Of a stretch of 64,000 bases of DNA, positions 1-8,849 are shown piece after piece. Below the pieces are notes generated by a model that had not been told where the DNA came from, did no database searches, and saw nothing but the letters and a program-made list of their open reading frames with translations. Origin of the DNA: Pseudomonas paraglycinae (GTDB lineage Bacteria; Pseudomonadota; Gammaproteobacteria; Pseudomonadales; Pseudomonadaceae). Position numbers and translations under genes: made by a program. The DNA lies in the NCBI RefSeq assembly GCF_021601625.1, contig NZ_BQHR01000017.1, forward strand, positions 1 to 64,000, written 5' to 3'. Positions within the stretch are counted from its first letter, which is position 1; the number at the start of each line of letters is the position of its first letter.

Positions 1-64
1 GAAACGATGCATCGCCGATGGTAGTGTGGGGTTTCCCCATGTGAGAGTAGGTCATCGTCAAGAT
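1..64 (+). rRNA. rrf: 5S ribosomal RNA, 3' end only
   Basis: The first bases match the 3' half of a gammaproteobacterial 5S rRNA, including the GATGGTAGTGTGGGG segment and the closing strand AGTAGGTCATCGTCAAG. The rest of the gene and the rRNA operon lie before the window. A hairpin with a T-run follows ten bases later. The exact mature 3' end is uncertain by a few bases. Confidence 0.9.
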
Positions 65-73
65 TAAATTCCG

Positions 74-104
74 AAACCCCAATTGCGAAAGCAGTTGGGG
101 TTTT
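74..104 (+). terminator. rRNA operon terminator
   Basis: Inverted repeat AAACCCCAA / TTGGGGTTT, extended by a short inner stem and closed by a GAAA tetraloop, followed by TTTTG. It lies directly behind the 5S gene and is a typical intrinsic terminator ending the rRNA operon. Confidence 0.9.
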
Positions 105-213
105 GTTTTGCCCGCAGGAAAGTTTTTTGCTCGCGTCAGCGAACAAATTTGCACAGTTATTTTCGAATCAGAACACTAGAATAGATCCCAACTTTCTCGG
201 AGCCAGAGCCCTT

Positions 214-873
214 ATGTCGGATTCGGTTGACGCCCCCGGGCTGTCAGATTTACCGCTGGATGACTTGGTGGCCTGCCATGAGTGCGATCTGCTGATGCGC
301 AAGCCCAAGCTTGCTCACGGCGAAAAAGCCCTCTGCCCACGCTGCGGTTACGAACTGTACGCTCACCGTCATAACGTGGTGCAGCGCAGCCTCGCCCTGG
401 TCATTGCCGCGCTGTTGCTCTACGTGCCGGCGAACTTTTTACCCATCATGCAGCTCAATGTTCTCGGGCAATCGTCGCAGGACACCGTCTGGAGCGGTGT
501 TATCGGTCTGTTCAACACCGATATGCGCGGTGTTTCGGTTGTCGTATTCCTTTGCAGCATGGCGATTCCACTGTTGAAACTGCTGTGTCAGCTGATCGTG
601 TTGCTGACGATCCGTTTCAACATCGGTCGTAGCTACGGCCTGCTGCTCTACCGCATTTATCACCACCTCAAAGACTGGGGCATGCTTGAGGTCTACCTCA
701 TGGGCGTCCTGGTGGCGATCGTCAAACTGGCGGACATGGCCGCCATCACCGTCGGTCTCGGTCTGGCATGTTTCATCGGCTTGTTACTGGTTCAGGTCTG
801 GCTCGAAGTGGTGATGTCGCCGCACCAGATCTGGCAGGCGTTATCAGGAGAAGATGCCCATGCGGGCGATTGA
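214..873 (+). CDS. PqiA/LetA-like membrane protein, N-terminal half
   Basis: A 219-residue protein of the paraquat-inducible protein A family. A CxxC...CxxC zinc-ribbon-like segment (CHECD and CPRCG) lies near residues 28-55, followed by about four hydrophobic segments. E. coli PqiA and LetA (YebS) carry two such units in one chain of about 420 residues; this gene holds one. I chose the ATG at 214; the frame is open further upstream but only into the rRNA terminator. The next gene overlaps its end and encodes the second unit. PqiA/LetA proteins are inner-membrane partners of MCE proteins in lipid transport between the membranes; the role here is inferred from that family and the neighbour. 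Confidence 0.85.
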   Translation: MSDSVDAPGLSDLPLDDLVACHECDLLMRKPKLAHGEKALCPRCGYELYAHRHNVVQRSLALVIAALLLYVPANFLPIMQLNVLGQSSQDTVWSGVIGLFNTDMRGVSVVVFLCSMAIPLLKLLCQLIVLLTIRFNIGRSYGLLLYRIYHHLKDWGMLEVYLMGVLVAIVKLADMAAITVGLGLACFIGLLLVQVWLEVVMSPHQIWQALSGEDAHAGD

Positions 874-1483
874 TGCAGGCATTCTGATCTGTACCGAATG
901 CCACGAACTGAACAGGCACGATACCGACAGCGATGTGCAGACCTGCACCCGATGCGGTGCGCTGGTTCACGCCCGGCGGCCCAATAGTCTCGCGCGAACC
1001 TGGGCGCTGCTGATCACGGCCGCGATTATCTACATCCCTGCCAATGTTCTGCCGATCATGACCGTCAGCTCTCTGGGCCAGGGTGACCCGAGTACGATCA
1101 TGTCCGGCGTCATCCAGCTGGTGCAGCACGGCATGATTCCGATCGCTGCCGTGGTGTTCATCGCCAGCATCCTGGTGCCGACCTTCAAACTGGTGGGCAT
1201 CGCGCTGCTGCTGTTTTCCGTACAGCGCCGCCAGCCGTTGTCCGCCCGTCAACGGATCTGGATGTACCGCTTCATCGAGTTCATCGGCCGCTGGTCGATG
1301 CTCGATATTTTCGTGATCGCCATTCTGGTGGCGGTCGTCAACTTCGGCCGGCTTGCCAGTGTCGAAGCCAATCTTGGCGCCATCGCCTTCGCCAGTGTGG
1401 TGATTCTGACGATGCTCGCCGCTGTCACTTTCGATCCCCGACTGATTTGGGATAACACGGAGTCGGACGCCGACCATGACTGA
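860..1483 (+). CDS. PqiA/LetA-like membrane protein, second half
   Basis: About 207 residues, again one PqiA unit: a zinc-ribbon-like CTECH...CTRCG pair at the N-terminus, then about four hydrophobic helices. The start is ambiguous. An in-frame ATG at 854 sits only 3 bases from the AGGAG at 846-850, whereas the ATG at 860 has a normal 9-base gap, so 860 is preferred. It overlaps the stop of the upstream half-gene and itself overlaps the MCE gene by 8 bases, so the three are translationally coupled. Together the two halves would make the equivalent of one LetA/PqiA. Confidence 0.85.
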   Translation: MRAIDAGILICTECHELNRHDTDSDVQTCTRCGALVHARRPNSLARTWALLITAAIIYIPANVLPIMTVSSLGQGDPSTIMSGVIQLVQHGMIPIAAVVFIASILVPTFKLVGIALLLFSVQRRQPLSARQRIWMYRFIEFIGRWSMLDIFVIAILVAVVNFGRLASVEANLGAIAFASVVILTMLAAVTFDPRLIWDNTESDADHD

Positions 1484-3779
1484 TTTGCCTGTAGCGAAAA
1501 CCCGACCGGCTTCGAACTGGTCTGCCATCTGGGTGCTGCCCCTGATCGCCCTGATTATCGGCGGCTGGCTCGGCTGGCGTGCCTACACCGAAACCGGTAT
1601 CGAGATTCAGGTGCGGTTTGAAAGCGGTGAAGGCATTCAGGCCAACAAGACCGAAGTGGTCTACAAAGGCATGCCGGTCGGCAAGGTGAAAACCCTCAAG
1701 CTCGATGATGAAGGCAACTCCAAAGGTGTCATCGCGACCATCGAGATGAACAAGGATGTCGATCAGTACCTGAAGACCAGCACCCGTTTCTGGCTGGTCA
1801 AACCGAGCGTGACCCTGGCCGGTATCACCGGCCTGGAAACCCTGGTATCGGGTAACTACGTCGCCATCAGTCCCGGCGAAGGCGAGCCGACCCGCAAGTT
1901 CAAGGCACTGGCCGAAGAGCCGCCGCTATCGGATTCGAAGCCCGGTCTGCACTTGACGATCAAGGCCGACCGTTTGGGTTCGTTGAATCGCGGCAGCCCG
2001 GTGTTCTACAAGCAGATCAAAGTCGGTCAGATCAAAAGTTACGTGCTGTCGGAAGACCAGAGTACGGTCGAGCTCAAGGTGTTCATCGAACCGACTTACG
2101 CCAAACTGGTGCGCAAACACACCCGTTTCTGGAACGCCAGCGGCATCAGCATCGACGCCAACCTGTCCGGCGTGAAAGTGCGCAGCGAATCCCTGGCCAG
2201 CATCGTCGCCGGCGGTATTGCCTTCGCCACGCCGGAGAACCGCAAGGACAGCCCGCCCACCGATCCAAGCCTGCCGTTCCGTCTCTACGAAGACTTCGAT
2301 GCGGCCGCCGCCGGTATCCGCGTGAAGGTCAAACTCAGCGATTTCGAGGGCCTGCAAGCCGGGCGCACCCCGGTGATGTACAAGGGCATTCAGGTCGGTA
2401 ACCTGAAAGCGCTGAAGATCGATCCGGACCTGTCCAGCGCCACCGCCGAACTGACCCTCGATCCGCTGGCCGAAGACTATCTGGTCACCGGCACGCAGTT
2501 CTGGGTAGTCAAACCATCGATCTCCCTGGCCGGCATCACCGGTCTGGAAGCGTTGGTAAAAGGTAACTACATTGCCGTTCGCCCGGGCGACAAGGGCGGT
2601 GCGCCACAGCGTGAATTCGAAGCCCGACCCAAAGCACCGCCGCTCGATCTGCGTGCACCCGGCCTGCACCTGGTGCTGTTCACCGATACCTTAGGCTCGA
2701 TCGACGTCGGCAGCCCGATCCTCTACAAGCAGGTCAAGGTCGGTTCGGTGCAGAGCTATCAGTTCTCCAAGACCCGCAAACAACTGGTGATTGGCGTCCA
2801 CATCGAGAAGGAATACGAAAACCTGGTCAACGCATCGACCCGGTTCTGGAACGTCAGCGGTGTCACGCTGACCGGCGGGTTGACCGGCGGGATTCAGGTC
2901 AAGAGTGAATCGCTGCAGACCCTGATGGCCGGCGGCATTGCCTTCGAAACGCCACAAGCCAAAGCACCGTTACAAAAACGCATCCCGCGCTTCCGTCTGT
3001 TCGCCAGCCATGATGAAGCGAATCAGAAAGGTGCCGTCGTCACCATCAAGGTCGATCGCGCGGACGGTTTGCGCAGTGGCACCCCGGTTCGCTTCAAAGG
3101 CCTGGACGTCGGCAAGATCGAAAGTGTCGACCTGACCGATGATCTGCAATCGGTAATCCTCACCGCGCGCATCACTGAAGTGCCGGAGAAGATTGCTCGA
3201 GTCGGCAGTCAGTTCTGGGTGGTCAAACCGGAGTTGGGTCTGATCAAGACCTCGAACCTGGAGACCTTGGTCACCGGCCAGTACATCGAAGTGCAACCTG
3301 CGGCCAAGAACCTCGGCCCGCAGAAGAACTTCGTGGCCCTGGCCAATCCGCCGGAAGTCACCAAGCAGGAGGCAGGCTTGAGCCTTGTGTTGAGCGCTGC
3401 CCGTCGCGGCTCGCTGAAACCGGGTGTTCCGGTGACCTACCGAGAGATCACCGTAGGCAAAGTCACCGGTTACGAACTGGGCCAGACAGCGGATCGCGTA
3501 CTGGTGCACATCCTGATCGAACCGAAATACGCGCCACTGGTGCGCAGCGGAAGTCGCTTCTGGAACACTAGCGGCGTCGGTTTCGACATTGGCCTGTTCA
3601 AGGGTGTAACGGTGCGCACTGAGTCGCTCGAGACCGTTATTCAGGGAGGTATCGCCTTCGCCACACCGGACGGCGAGAAGATGGGCAATCCGGCCCGCGC
3701 CGAACAAACCTTCCCGCTGTTCGACAAGTTCGAAGACGAGTGGCTGAACTGGGCACCGAAAATCCCCCTCGGTAAATAA
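1476..3779 (+). CDS. MCE-domain lipid transport protein, six MCE repeats (LetB/PqiB family)
   Basis: 767 residues. One N-terminal membrane anchor (about 18-36) is followed by six MCE repeats starting near residues 41, 157, 280, 396, 519 and 634, recognisable by the recurring Y/FK-G/Q-I/M-x-VG motif. E. coli PqiB has three MCE domains and LetB (YebT) seven; this chain lies between, closer to LetB. MCE proteins form periplasm-spanning tubes that carry lipids between inner and outer membranes. No PqiC-type lipoprotein follows: a terminator comes directly after the stop. That also favours a LetAB-type rather than PqiABC-type system, although the LetA part is split in two. Confidence 0.9.
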   Translation: MTDLPVAKTRPASNWSAIWVLPLIALIIGGWLGWRAYTETGIEIQVRFESGEGIQANKTEVVYKGMPVGKVKTLKLDDEGNSKGVIATIEMNKDVDQYLKTSTRFWLVKPSVTLAGITGLETLVSGNYVAISPGEGEPTRKFKALAEEPPLSDSKPGLHLTIKADRLGSLNRGSPVFYKQIKVGQIKSYVLSEDQSTVELKVFIEPTYAKLVRKHTRFWNASGISIDANLSGVKVRSESLASIVAGGIAFATPENRKDSPPTDPSLPFRLYEDFDAAAAGIRVKVKLSDFEGLQAGRTPVMYKGIQVGNLKALKIDPDLSSATAELTLDPLAEDYLVTGTQFWVVKPSISLAGITGLEALVKGNYIAVRPGDKGGAPQREFEARPKAPPLDLRAPGLHLVLFTDTLGSIDVGSPILYKQVKVGSVQSYQFSKTRKQLVIGVHIEKEYENLVNASTRFWNVSGVTLTGGLTGGIQVKSESLQTLMAGGIAFETPQAKAPLQKRIPRFRLFASHDEANQKGAVVTIKVDRADGLRSGTPVRFKGLDVGKIESVDLTDDLQSVILTARITEVPEKIARVGSQFWVVKPELGLIKTSNLETLVTGQYIEVQPAAKNLGPQKNFVALANPPEVTKQEAGLSLVLSAARRGSLKPGVPVTYREITVGKVTGYELGQTADRVLVHILIEPKYAPLVRSGSRFWNTSGVGFDIGLFKGVTVRTESLETVIQGGIAFATPDGEKMGNPARAEQTFPLFDKFEDEWLNWAPKIPLGK

Positions 3780-3791
3780 TCGAGAGCCCAT

Positions 3792-3830
3792 GAAAAAGGG
3801 CCGCGATCCAATGGATCGCGGCCCTTTTTT
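3792..3830. terminator. Bidirectional terminator between MCE gene and mksB
   Basis: Perfect stem GGGCCGCGATCC / GGATCGCGGCCC with an AAT loop, flanked by A5 on the left and T6 on the right. It can end transcription from both converging genes. Confidence 0.92.
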
Positions 3831-3848
3831 GTGCCCGTCAGTTATGCA

Positions 3849-6689
3849 TCAAACCGCATCCAGTTCCGGCTCGTCCGCTTCGACATTGACGGTGGCTTTC
3901 ACCACATCGTGGCGGCGGATGTACTTCCAGTCCGCCTCGTCGATATAGATTCCGGCCGGGCCGCTGCCGCCTTCCAGGTCGATGGCGACACTGGCGCAGA
4001 CCTGCGGCTTCACACTCGCCAGAATCGGCACGAAGCCCAGTTGCAGGCTGGTTTCCAGCAGCGCAGCCTGGTTCTTCTCGTCGATGTCCGCCGCCTCGTC
4101 GAGGTAGTACGGCAGGCGCACGCGACCGGCCAGGTCGCGGTCCATCAAGTGCAGCAACAAATACATGTTGGTCAGCGCCTTGATGGTCATCGTGGTGCCG
4201 TTGGACGCCGCGCCATCGATGTCGGTGTGGATCACCGGCTGGCTGTTGACCTTTGTGATCTCGAACGCCAGTTCGAACAAGTCCTTGAGGCCGAGCTGGT
4301 TGTGGTTTGCCGCCACCAGCCGCGCCAGGTATTCCTTGGCCTCTTCGTTCTTGTTGTCCTGCTCGGCGCTTTGGCTCAGGTCGAACACCGACAGGGTTTC
4401 GCCTTCTTCGTACTGACCGGCGCTGTGGATGATCTGGTCGATGTGCTTGAGCGCTTCCTTGTTCGGCGCGAGCACGATGCGGAAGCTCTGCAGGTTGGAC
4501 ACCTGACGCTTGTTGATCTCGCGGTTGAACAGCGCCAGTTGGTGCTCGAGGCTGTCGTAGTCGCTGCGGATATTGCGCAGCGTCCGCGCGATATCGGTCA
4601 CGGCTGCGCGACGCGCCTTGCCGAGGGTCAGGGCTTCGTCGGTACGGTGCGCGTAAGCGTTGATCAGCAACGACAGACGGCGCTCCATGTCGTCTTCGCT
4701 GTCGAACTTGGCCACGCCTTTGAGGCGCACTTGCGCGTACAGCGCTTCGATCTGGCCATCGGCACGCAGCAAGCCTTGCCAGCTGTCCTGATAGTCATTG
4801 AGCAGCGGCAGCAGGTTGTCCATGGAATCGTCGACCGGATCCATGAACGGCGTGCCGAATGGCAGATCCGCCGGTAGCAACTGACGGCGACGCAGGGCAT
4901 CGTCGAGGGTGCGTTGCTTGGCTTCCATGTCGGCAATCTGCCGGCCGACCAGTTGCAGCTTGGCCGACAGTTGCTGGACGCGCTCGGTGAACGCATCGCT
5001 GGAACGCTTGAGTTCGTCCTGCGCGGCTTCCATCTGCGCCAGTTGCTCCAGCTTGTCACCTTCTTCGGCGCTCAGAGTCTGGGTGCGGCGGAAGTCTTCC
5101 AAAGCTTTCTGCGCATCCAGCACCTGCTGGTACAGCGCTTCGGTCTGGGTCTTGCTCGCGGCGCGGTCGGCGGCCACGGCTTGCTGGGTCTTGAGTTGCT
5201 TGAGTTCTTTTTCCAGACGTTCTTTCTGATCGCGCAGCGCGGCACGGTCGGCCAGCGCTTGCAGGGCCGGTGGCTCGATGTGCGAGATGTCGATCGACAG
5301 GCCCGGCACTTCGAAACGCTCGCCCTTGAAGCCGTCGAGGATCAGCTCGACCGATTTTACCCACTCGCCGTTCTCGTCGAGGGTGATGCCGTGTTCGCCC
5401 AGCGGCAGGCTGAACAGCGCGCTGTTGAACAGACGCATCAGGCGCTCGACATCCTGTTGCGAGAACTCTTCGCGCAGGCGGGCGTAGCTGTTGTTGTCGG
5501 CGTGATCGAGTTGCTGCTTCACCGACTTCAGGCGTTTTTCCAGATCGCGAAGACGTTCTTCGAGATCCTCGGCGCTGAACTGACGGGACTGCGCCAGCGC
5601 ACCGGCCAGTTCGTCGTGAGCGTCCTTGGCCGCCAGCAGTTGCTGCTCCAGGACTTTGACGTCATCGACCAATGCGAAGCGGTTCTTCAGAACGGACAAC
5701 TCGCCGAGCCAGCGCTGGATGCCGGAGATTTCCCGCTCCAGACGCATCAGTTCCTGAGTGCCGCCGCGCTGATCGTTTTGCAGGTCGTCCTGCTCGCGAC
5801 GGTAGTGCTCGGCCTGAATGGTCAGCTCTTCCTTGCGCGCCGTGGCGTAGTCCGACCAGGTGCCGAGCAACGAGTCGAGCAGCGGCGACAGGCGATGCAG
5901 TTTGCCGCGCAGCACGTCGCGCTGTTTCACACCGTTGGCCAAGGCTTCGACCAGCGGGCCGGCAGCTACCAGCGAGTTGTAGTCCTGTTCCATGCGACGC
6001 ACGTCGCGGAAGGCTTCTTCGCACGCCGCGATGTAATCGACGCTGCCGGACCGCAGGCTGTGTTCGAACGCATCGAGGAACAGCTGCTTGAGCTTGGCTG
6101 CGGTGATTTCGCGCATGTGCAGCAGGTTGATGAACAGCGCGCGGAAGGTCTTCAGGCTCTGCTCGCTGGTGGAGCGTAGCGGAATCAGCGTCAAATCGAG
6201 CGGGATCGACGTATGACCGCCCACCAGCAATCGGCGCAGCTCATCCGGCTTGAGTTCGTAGGCTTTCAGGCCTTCTTTCTCAAGGTTGCTGAACAGCTCT
6301 TTCTGCCGCAGGCAGGTGTCGTTCTTCTGGTAATGCGCCAGATCGAGCTTGCCGGCGTAGGCAAAGAACTGGTGACCGAAACCGCCACCCGGGCCGCGAC
6401 CGACCACCCCGATCACGTGCGGGCCGTGGGGCAGGTTCACTTCGACGAGGATGTAGCTGGTGTCGGAGGCAAAGTAGAAACGCCGGGACTGTTCCAGGCT
6501 GTACTTGCCGAAACTCATGTCCGACATGCGCGCCAAAATCGGAAACTGCAAGGCGTTGATCGAGGCGGATTTGCCGAGGTTGTTCGCGCCGTAGACCGAC
6601 AGCGGTTCTTCCAGCGGGAACAGGCCGAGGCTGTAACCGGCGGTGTTCAAAAGGGCAAAGCGGCGGATGCCGTAGCGTTCCTGGCTCAT
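3849..6689 (-). CDS. mksB: MksB, SMC-like condensin ATPase
   Basis: 946 residues with the architecture of an SMC/MukB-like ATPase. The Walker A GANNLGKS is at about 34-41, long charged heptad-rich coiled-coil stretches occupy the middle, and a Walker B-type YYLDEAADID lies at about 861-870. The length fits Pseudomonas MksB, shorter than MukB. Its ATG overlaps the TGA of mksE, giving the order mksF-mksE-mksB known for this complex. MksBEF acts in chromosome organisation beside Smc-ScpAB. No fourth gene of MksG/JetD type is present on either side, so this is the chromosomal rather than the plasmid-defence version. Confidence 0.92.
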   Translation of the reverse strand: MSQERYGIRRFALLNTAGYSLGLFPLEEPLSVYGANNLGKSASINALQFPILARMSDMSFGKYSLEQSRRFYFASDTSYILVEVNLPHGPHVIGVVGRGPGGGFGHQFFAYAGKLDLAHYQKNDTCLRQKELFSNLEKEGLKAYELKPDELRRLLVGGHTSIPLDLTLIPLRSTSEQSLKTFRALFINLLHMREITAAKLKQLFLDAFEHSLRSGSVDYIAACEEAFRDVRRMEQDYNSLVAAGPLVEALANGVKQRDVLRGKLHRLSPLLDSLLGTWSDYATARKEELTIQAEHYRREQDDLQNDQRGGTQELMRLEREISGIQRWLGELSVLKNRFALVDDVKVLEQQLLAAKDAHDELAGALAQSRQFSAEDLEERLRDLEKRLKSVKQQLDHADNNSYARLREEFSQQDVERLMRLFNSALFSLPLGEHGITLDENGEWVKSVELILDGFKGERFEVPGLSIDISHIEPPALQALADRAALRDQKERLEKELKQLKTQQAVAADRAASKTQTEALYQQVLDAQKALEDFRRTQTLSAEEGDKLEQLAQMEAAQDELKRSSDAFTERVQQLSAKLQLVGRQIADMEAKQRTLDDALRRRQLLPADLPFGTPFMDPVDDSMDNLLPLLNDYQDSWQGLLRADGQIEALYAQVRLKGVAKFDSEDDMERRLSLLINAYAHRTDEALTLGKARRAAVTDIARTLRNIRSDYDSLEHQLALFNREINKRQVSNLQSFRIVLAPNKEALKHIDQIIHSAGQYEEGETLSVFDLSQSAEQDNKNEEAKEYLARLVAANHNQLGLKDLFELAFEITKVNSQPVIHTDIDGAASNGTTMTIKALTNMYLLLHLMDRDLAGRVRLPYYLDEAADIDEKNQAALLETSLQLGFVPILASVKPQVCASVAIDLEGGSGPAGIYIDEADWKYIRRHDVVKATVNVEADEPELDAV

Positions 6690-7387
6690 GCGTCGGACTC
6701 CTGTTCTTCGGCAATGGCTCTGGCCAGTGCGTCTTCTTCGCTCTCTTCTTCAAATTCGGATAGATCGAGCGGGTCGTCGGTGGCGAGAAATTTCGCCTCG
6801 GCGGCTTCGTCAATCAGTACCGGTGCCGGCAGCGGCAGAACGCTGTGCACGCTGGCCGCCAGATCGCGGTCTTGCTGGACCGACAGGCAGACGTCGAGGA
6901 AGCGATGCATCGGCGGCAGGAAACGGTACACGCCGTTTTCCTCGCTGGCGAAGCCGAGCTGGGTCATGCGGCGCATGATTTTTTCTTCCAGCTCTTCAAC
7001 GGTCTGCACTTCGGCCTGGATAAACAGGTCGCGGTACTTTTCCAGCAGCGACGGCAGTTCTTCGCGGCCGAGGCTGCCGCCGTCGAGCACGGCGATCGGA
7101 TCGCGACCCTGATCGGCCAGATGCTCGACGAGGATGAAGGTGAACAGCGCCAGACGCTGAGCAGTCTTGTTCACCGCCGCTGCTGCCATGTCCGGCACGA
7201 AGTAATAGAAACCACGGGTGTCGCAGACCAGTTCGAAACCCAGTGCCTTGAACAGCGTGCGGTACTGGTCCTGGAAGTTCGACAGTTGTGCGTACAGCTC
7301 CGGGTCGCGGCGGCTGACGTGGTAGCCCTTGAACAGCTCGCGGAAGATCGGCGCCAGCTGAGACAGTTCGGAAAGATCAAGATGCAT
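6686..7387 (-). CDS. mksE: MksE, condensin subunit
   Basis: 233 residues, mostly helical, ending in a strongly acidic tail. Assigned as MksE from its position between the kleisin MksF and the ATPase MksB and from its size, typical of MukE/MksE winged-helix subunits. It overlaps the end of mksF by 11 bases and its TGA overlaps the mksB start (ATGA), so all three are made from one message. MksE binds the kleisin and is needed for DNA association of the complex. Confidence 0.88.
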   Translation of the reverse strand: MHLDLSELSQLAPIFRELFKGYHVSRRDPELYAQLSNFQDQYRTLFKALGFELVCDTRGFYYFVPDMAAAAVNKTAQRLALFTFILVEHLADQGRDPIAVLDGGSLGREELPSLLEKYRDLFIQAEVQTVEELEEKIMRRMTQLGFASEENGVYRFLPPMHRFLDVCLSVQQDRDLAASVHSVLPLPAPVLIDEAAEAKFLATDDPLDLSEFEEESEEDALARAIAEEQESDA

Positions 7388-8657
7388 TGGGAATGCTCGC
7401 AGAATCCTCGGCGGCGGTGTCGCCGGCCGAGAGCAGGGCGAAGGAGCGCAGGCTGACCTGGTGCTCGTGAGTGTGGTATTCGCGGCGTTCCAGACGCTCG
7501 CGCTTGAAGCGTTTCTCCCGCGACAGGCGCGAGAACCAGTAAAGCAATTCGTCGGTGGCGCCGTCCGGTTCCTGCTCCAGCAACCAGGTCATCAGGTCCG
7601 GCATCGGCAGGGATTCTTCGCAGCGGTCGACCATCTCGCGCACGGTGCGCGGTGCGCGCGGGGCATCGCCAGTCTTCTGCGATTTGTGCGCCTTGGGGAA
7701 ACGCGCCGGTTTCGGCTCGAAACGGGCCAGGGCGTAGACGTAGGCTTCAACCTGACTGGCGCTACCGAGGAAGGTGCTTTGCGGCCGGGTGAACAGCGGC
7801 ATCGCGGCTTGCGGCACGGCGTCGATGCCTTTGCGGCGGATCGCGGCCAGCGCAAGTGCGGCACCACGGGTCACGGCGTTGTGCCGGCGCGCTTCTTCAC
7901 GCAGCGGCAGCAGCAATTCCCGAGCGTAACGCAGGGTCAACTGGGCGCTGGTCTGCATTTCGAGGATGCGCGCGTGGGTGCGCAGCAGCATGTCGTCATC
8001 GACCAGATGGCCGAGGCGCTGCTGTTCGCTGAGCATCTTCAGCAGCACGGTTTCGACCTTGCGCACGCCTTGCTCGAAGGCGCCGTCGGCGTTCACCAGA
8101 TCGATCATCGGCTCGACGTATTCGTCCCAGGTCGCCAGCACTTCGGCGTAACGCTGACGCAGCGGAATCTGCCGGTCGCTGGTCTTGGCCCGTTCGGCCA
8201 CGGCCACCAGCGCCTGTTCGTCGTTGTCGAGTTTCTTCAGAACGTCGCGCACGCGCATGTCGAGCAGGCGCAACTGACGCGCCAGGTCATTGCCGTCACG
8301 GACGTCGAACGCATCCTGGATATAACCGGCCAGACGCTCAAGGTGACGCAGATAGGCTTCGATTTCCAGGCACAGGCCCAGACGGTGTTCCCGACGCAGA
8401 TAGGCGAGGAAGTCGTGAATCTGCGCGTTCAGCTCGAAACGGTTCGGGCTTTTCGCCACGGGAACCAGAATGTCGAGGCGGATCCACACGTCGAGCAGGC
8501 TGGTGATGTCCTGCGGCGTGCTGTCCAGTTGCTGGGCGGCCAGTTGCGTGCGCAGTTCGTTGAGGCTCAGGGTGCCCTGGTCGAAGTGCTCGCACAGTGG
8601 CTCCAGAAGTGCCCAGTGTTCAGCGAGGGCGCGCAAGACGCGCTTGGGTTCGATCAT
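7377..8657 (-). CDS. mksF: MksF, kleisin subunit of condensin
   Basis: A helical protein of 426 residues from the ATG at 8657, first gene of the condensin operon. The frame is open further upstream to a GTG at 8723, which would add 22 residues; neither start has a strong ribosome-binding site. I prefer 8657 because the sequence MIEPKRVLRAL begins a continuous, plausible N-terminal helical domain whereas the extension looks unstructured. MksF is the MukF-like kleisin that links the MksB heads and recruits MksE. Assignment rests on operon order and size. Confidence 0.85.
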   Translation of the reverse strand: MIEPKRVLRALAEHWALLEPLCEHFDQGTLSLNELRTQLAAQQLDSTPQDITSLLDVWIRLDILVPVAKSPNRFELNAQIHDFLAYLRREHRLGLCLEIEAYLRHLERLAGYIQDAFDVRDGNDLARQLRLLDMRVRDVLKKLDNDEQALVAVAERAKTSDRQIPLRQRYAEVLATWDEYVEPMIDLVNADGAFEQGVRKVETVLLKMLSEQQRLGHLVDDDMLLRTHARILEMQTSAQLTLRYARELLLPLREEARRHNAVTRGAALALAAIRRKGIDAVPQAAMPLFTRPQSTFLGSASQVEAYVYALARFEPKPARFPKAHKSQKTGDAPRAPRTVREMVDRCEESLPMPDLMTWLLEQEPDGATDELLYWFSRLSREKRFKRERLERREYHTHEHQVSLRSFALLSAGDTAAEDSASIPNAS

Positions 8658-8849
8658 CGGAATGGCCGGCTGGTTGGCGATTAAAAGCCGCGATTGTACT
8701 GCATCACGAAGGATGCGATTCACTCTCGGGACGGGCTGTCGCTTTTCTTTGCGTCAAGGTATCGGTCAAGACTATCGATCAACAGCGCGCGATCTTGAGC
8801 GAAGGGCGGTAGAATCAGCGCACTTCAGTTATCCACAAGTGGCCGACCC

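Noticed and set aside
4914-6179. 421-codon plus-strand open frame opposite mksB, and similar long frames opposite ggt, hscC, atoE, uraA and the photolyase
   Set aside because: Shadows caused by high G+C third positions. Compositions are implausible (runs of Q/R/H/A) and each lies fully inside a well-supported gene.
3849-8723. MksBEF as a Wadjet/Jet plasmid-defence system
   Set aside because: No JetD/MksG nuclease gene on either side; flanks are core genes (MCE operon and holD-like/rimI). This is the chromosomal condensin form.
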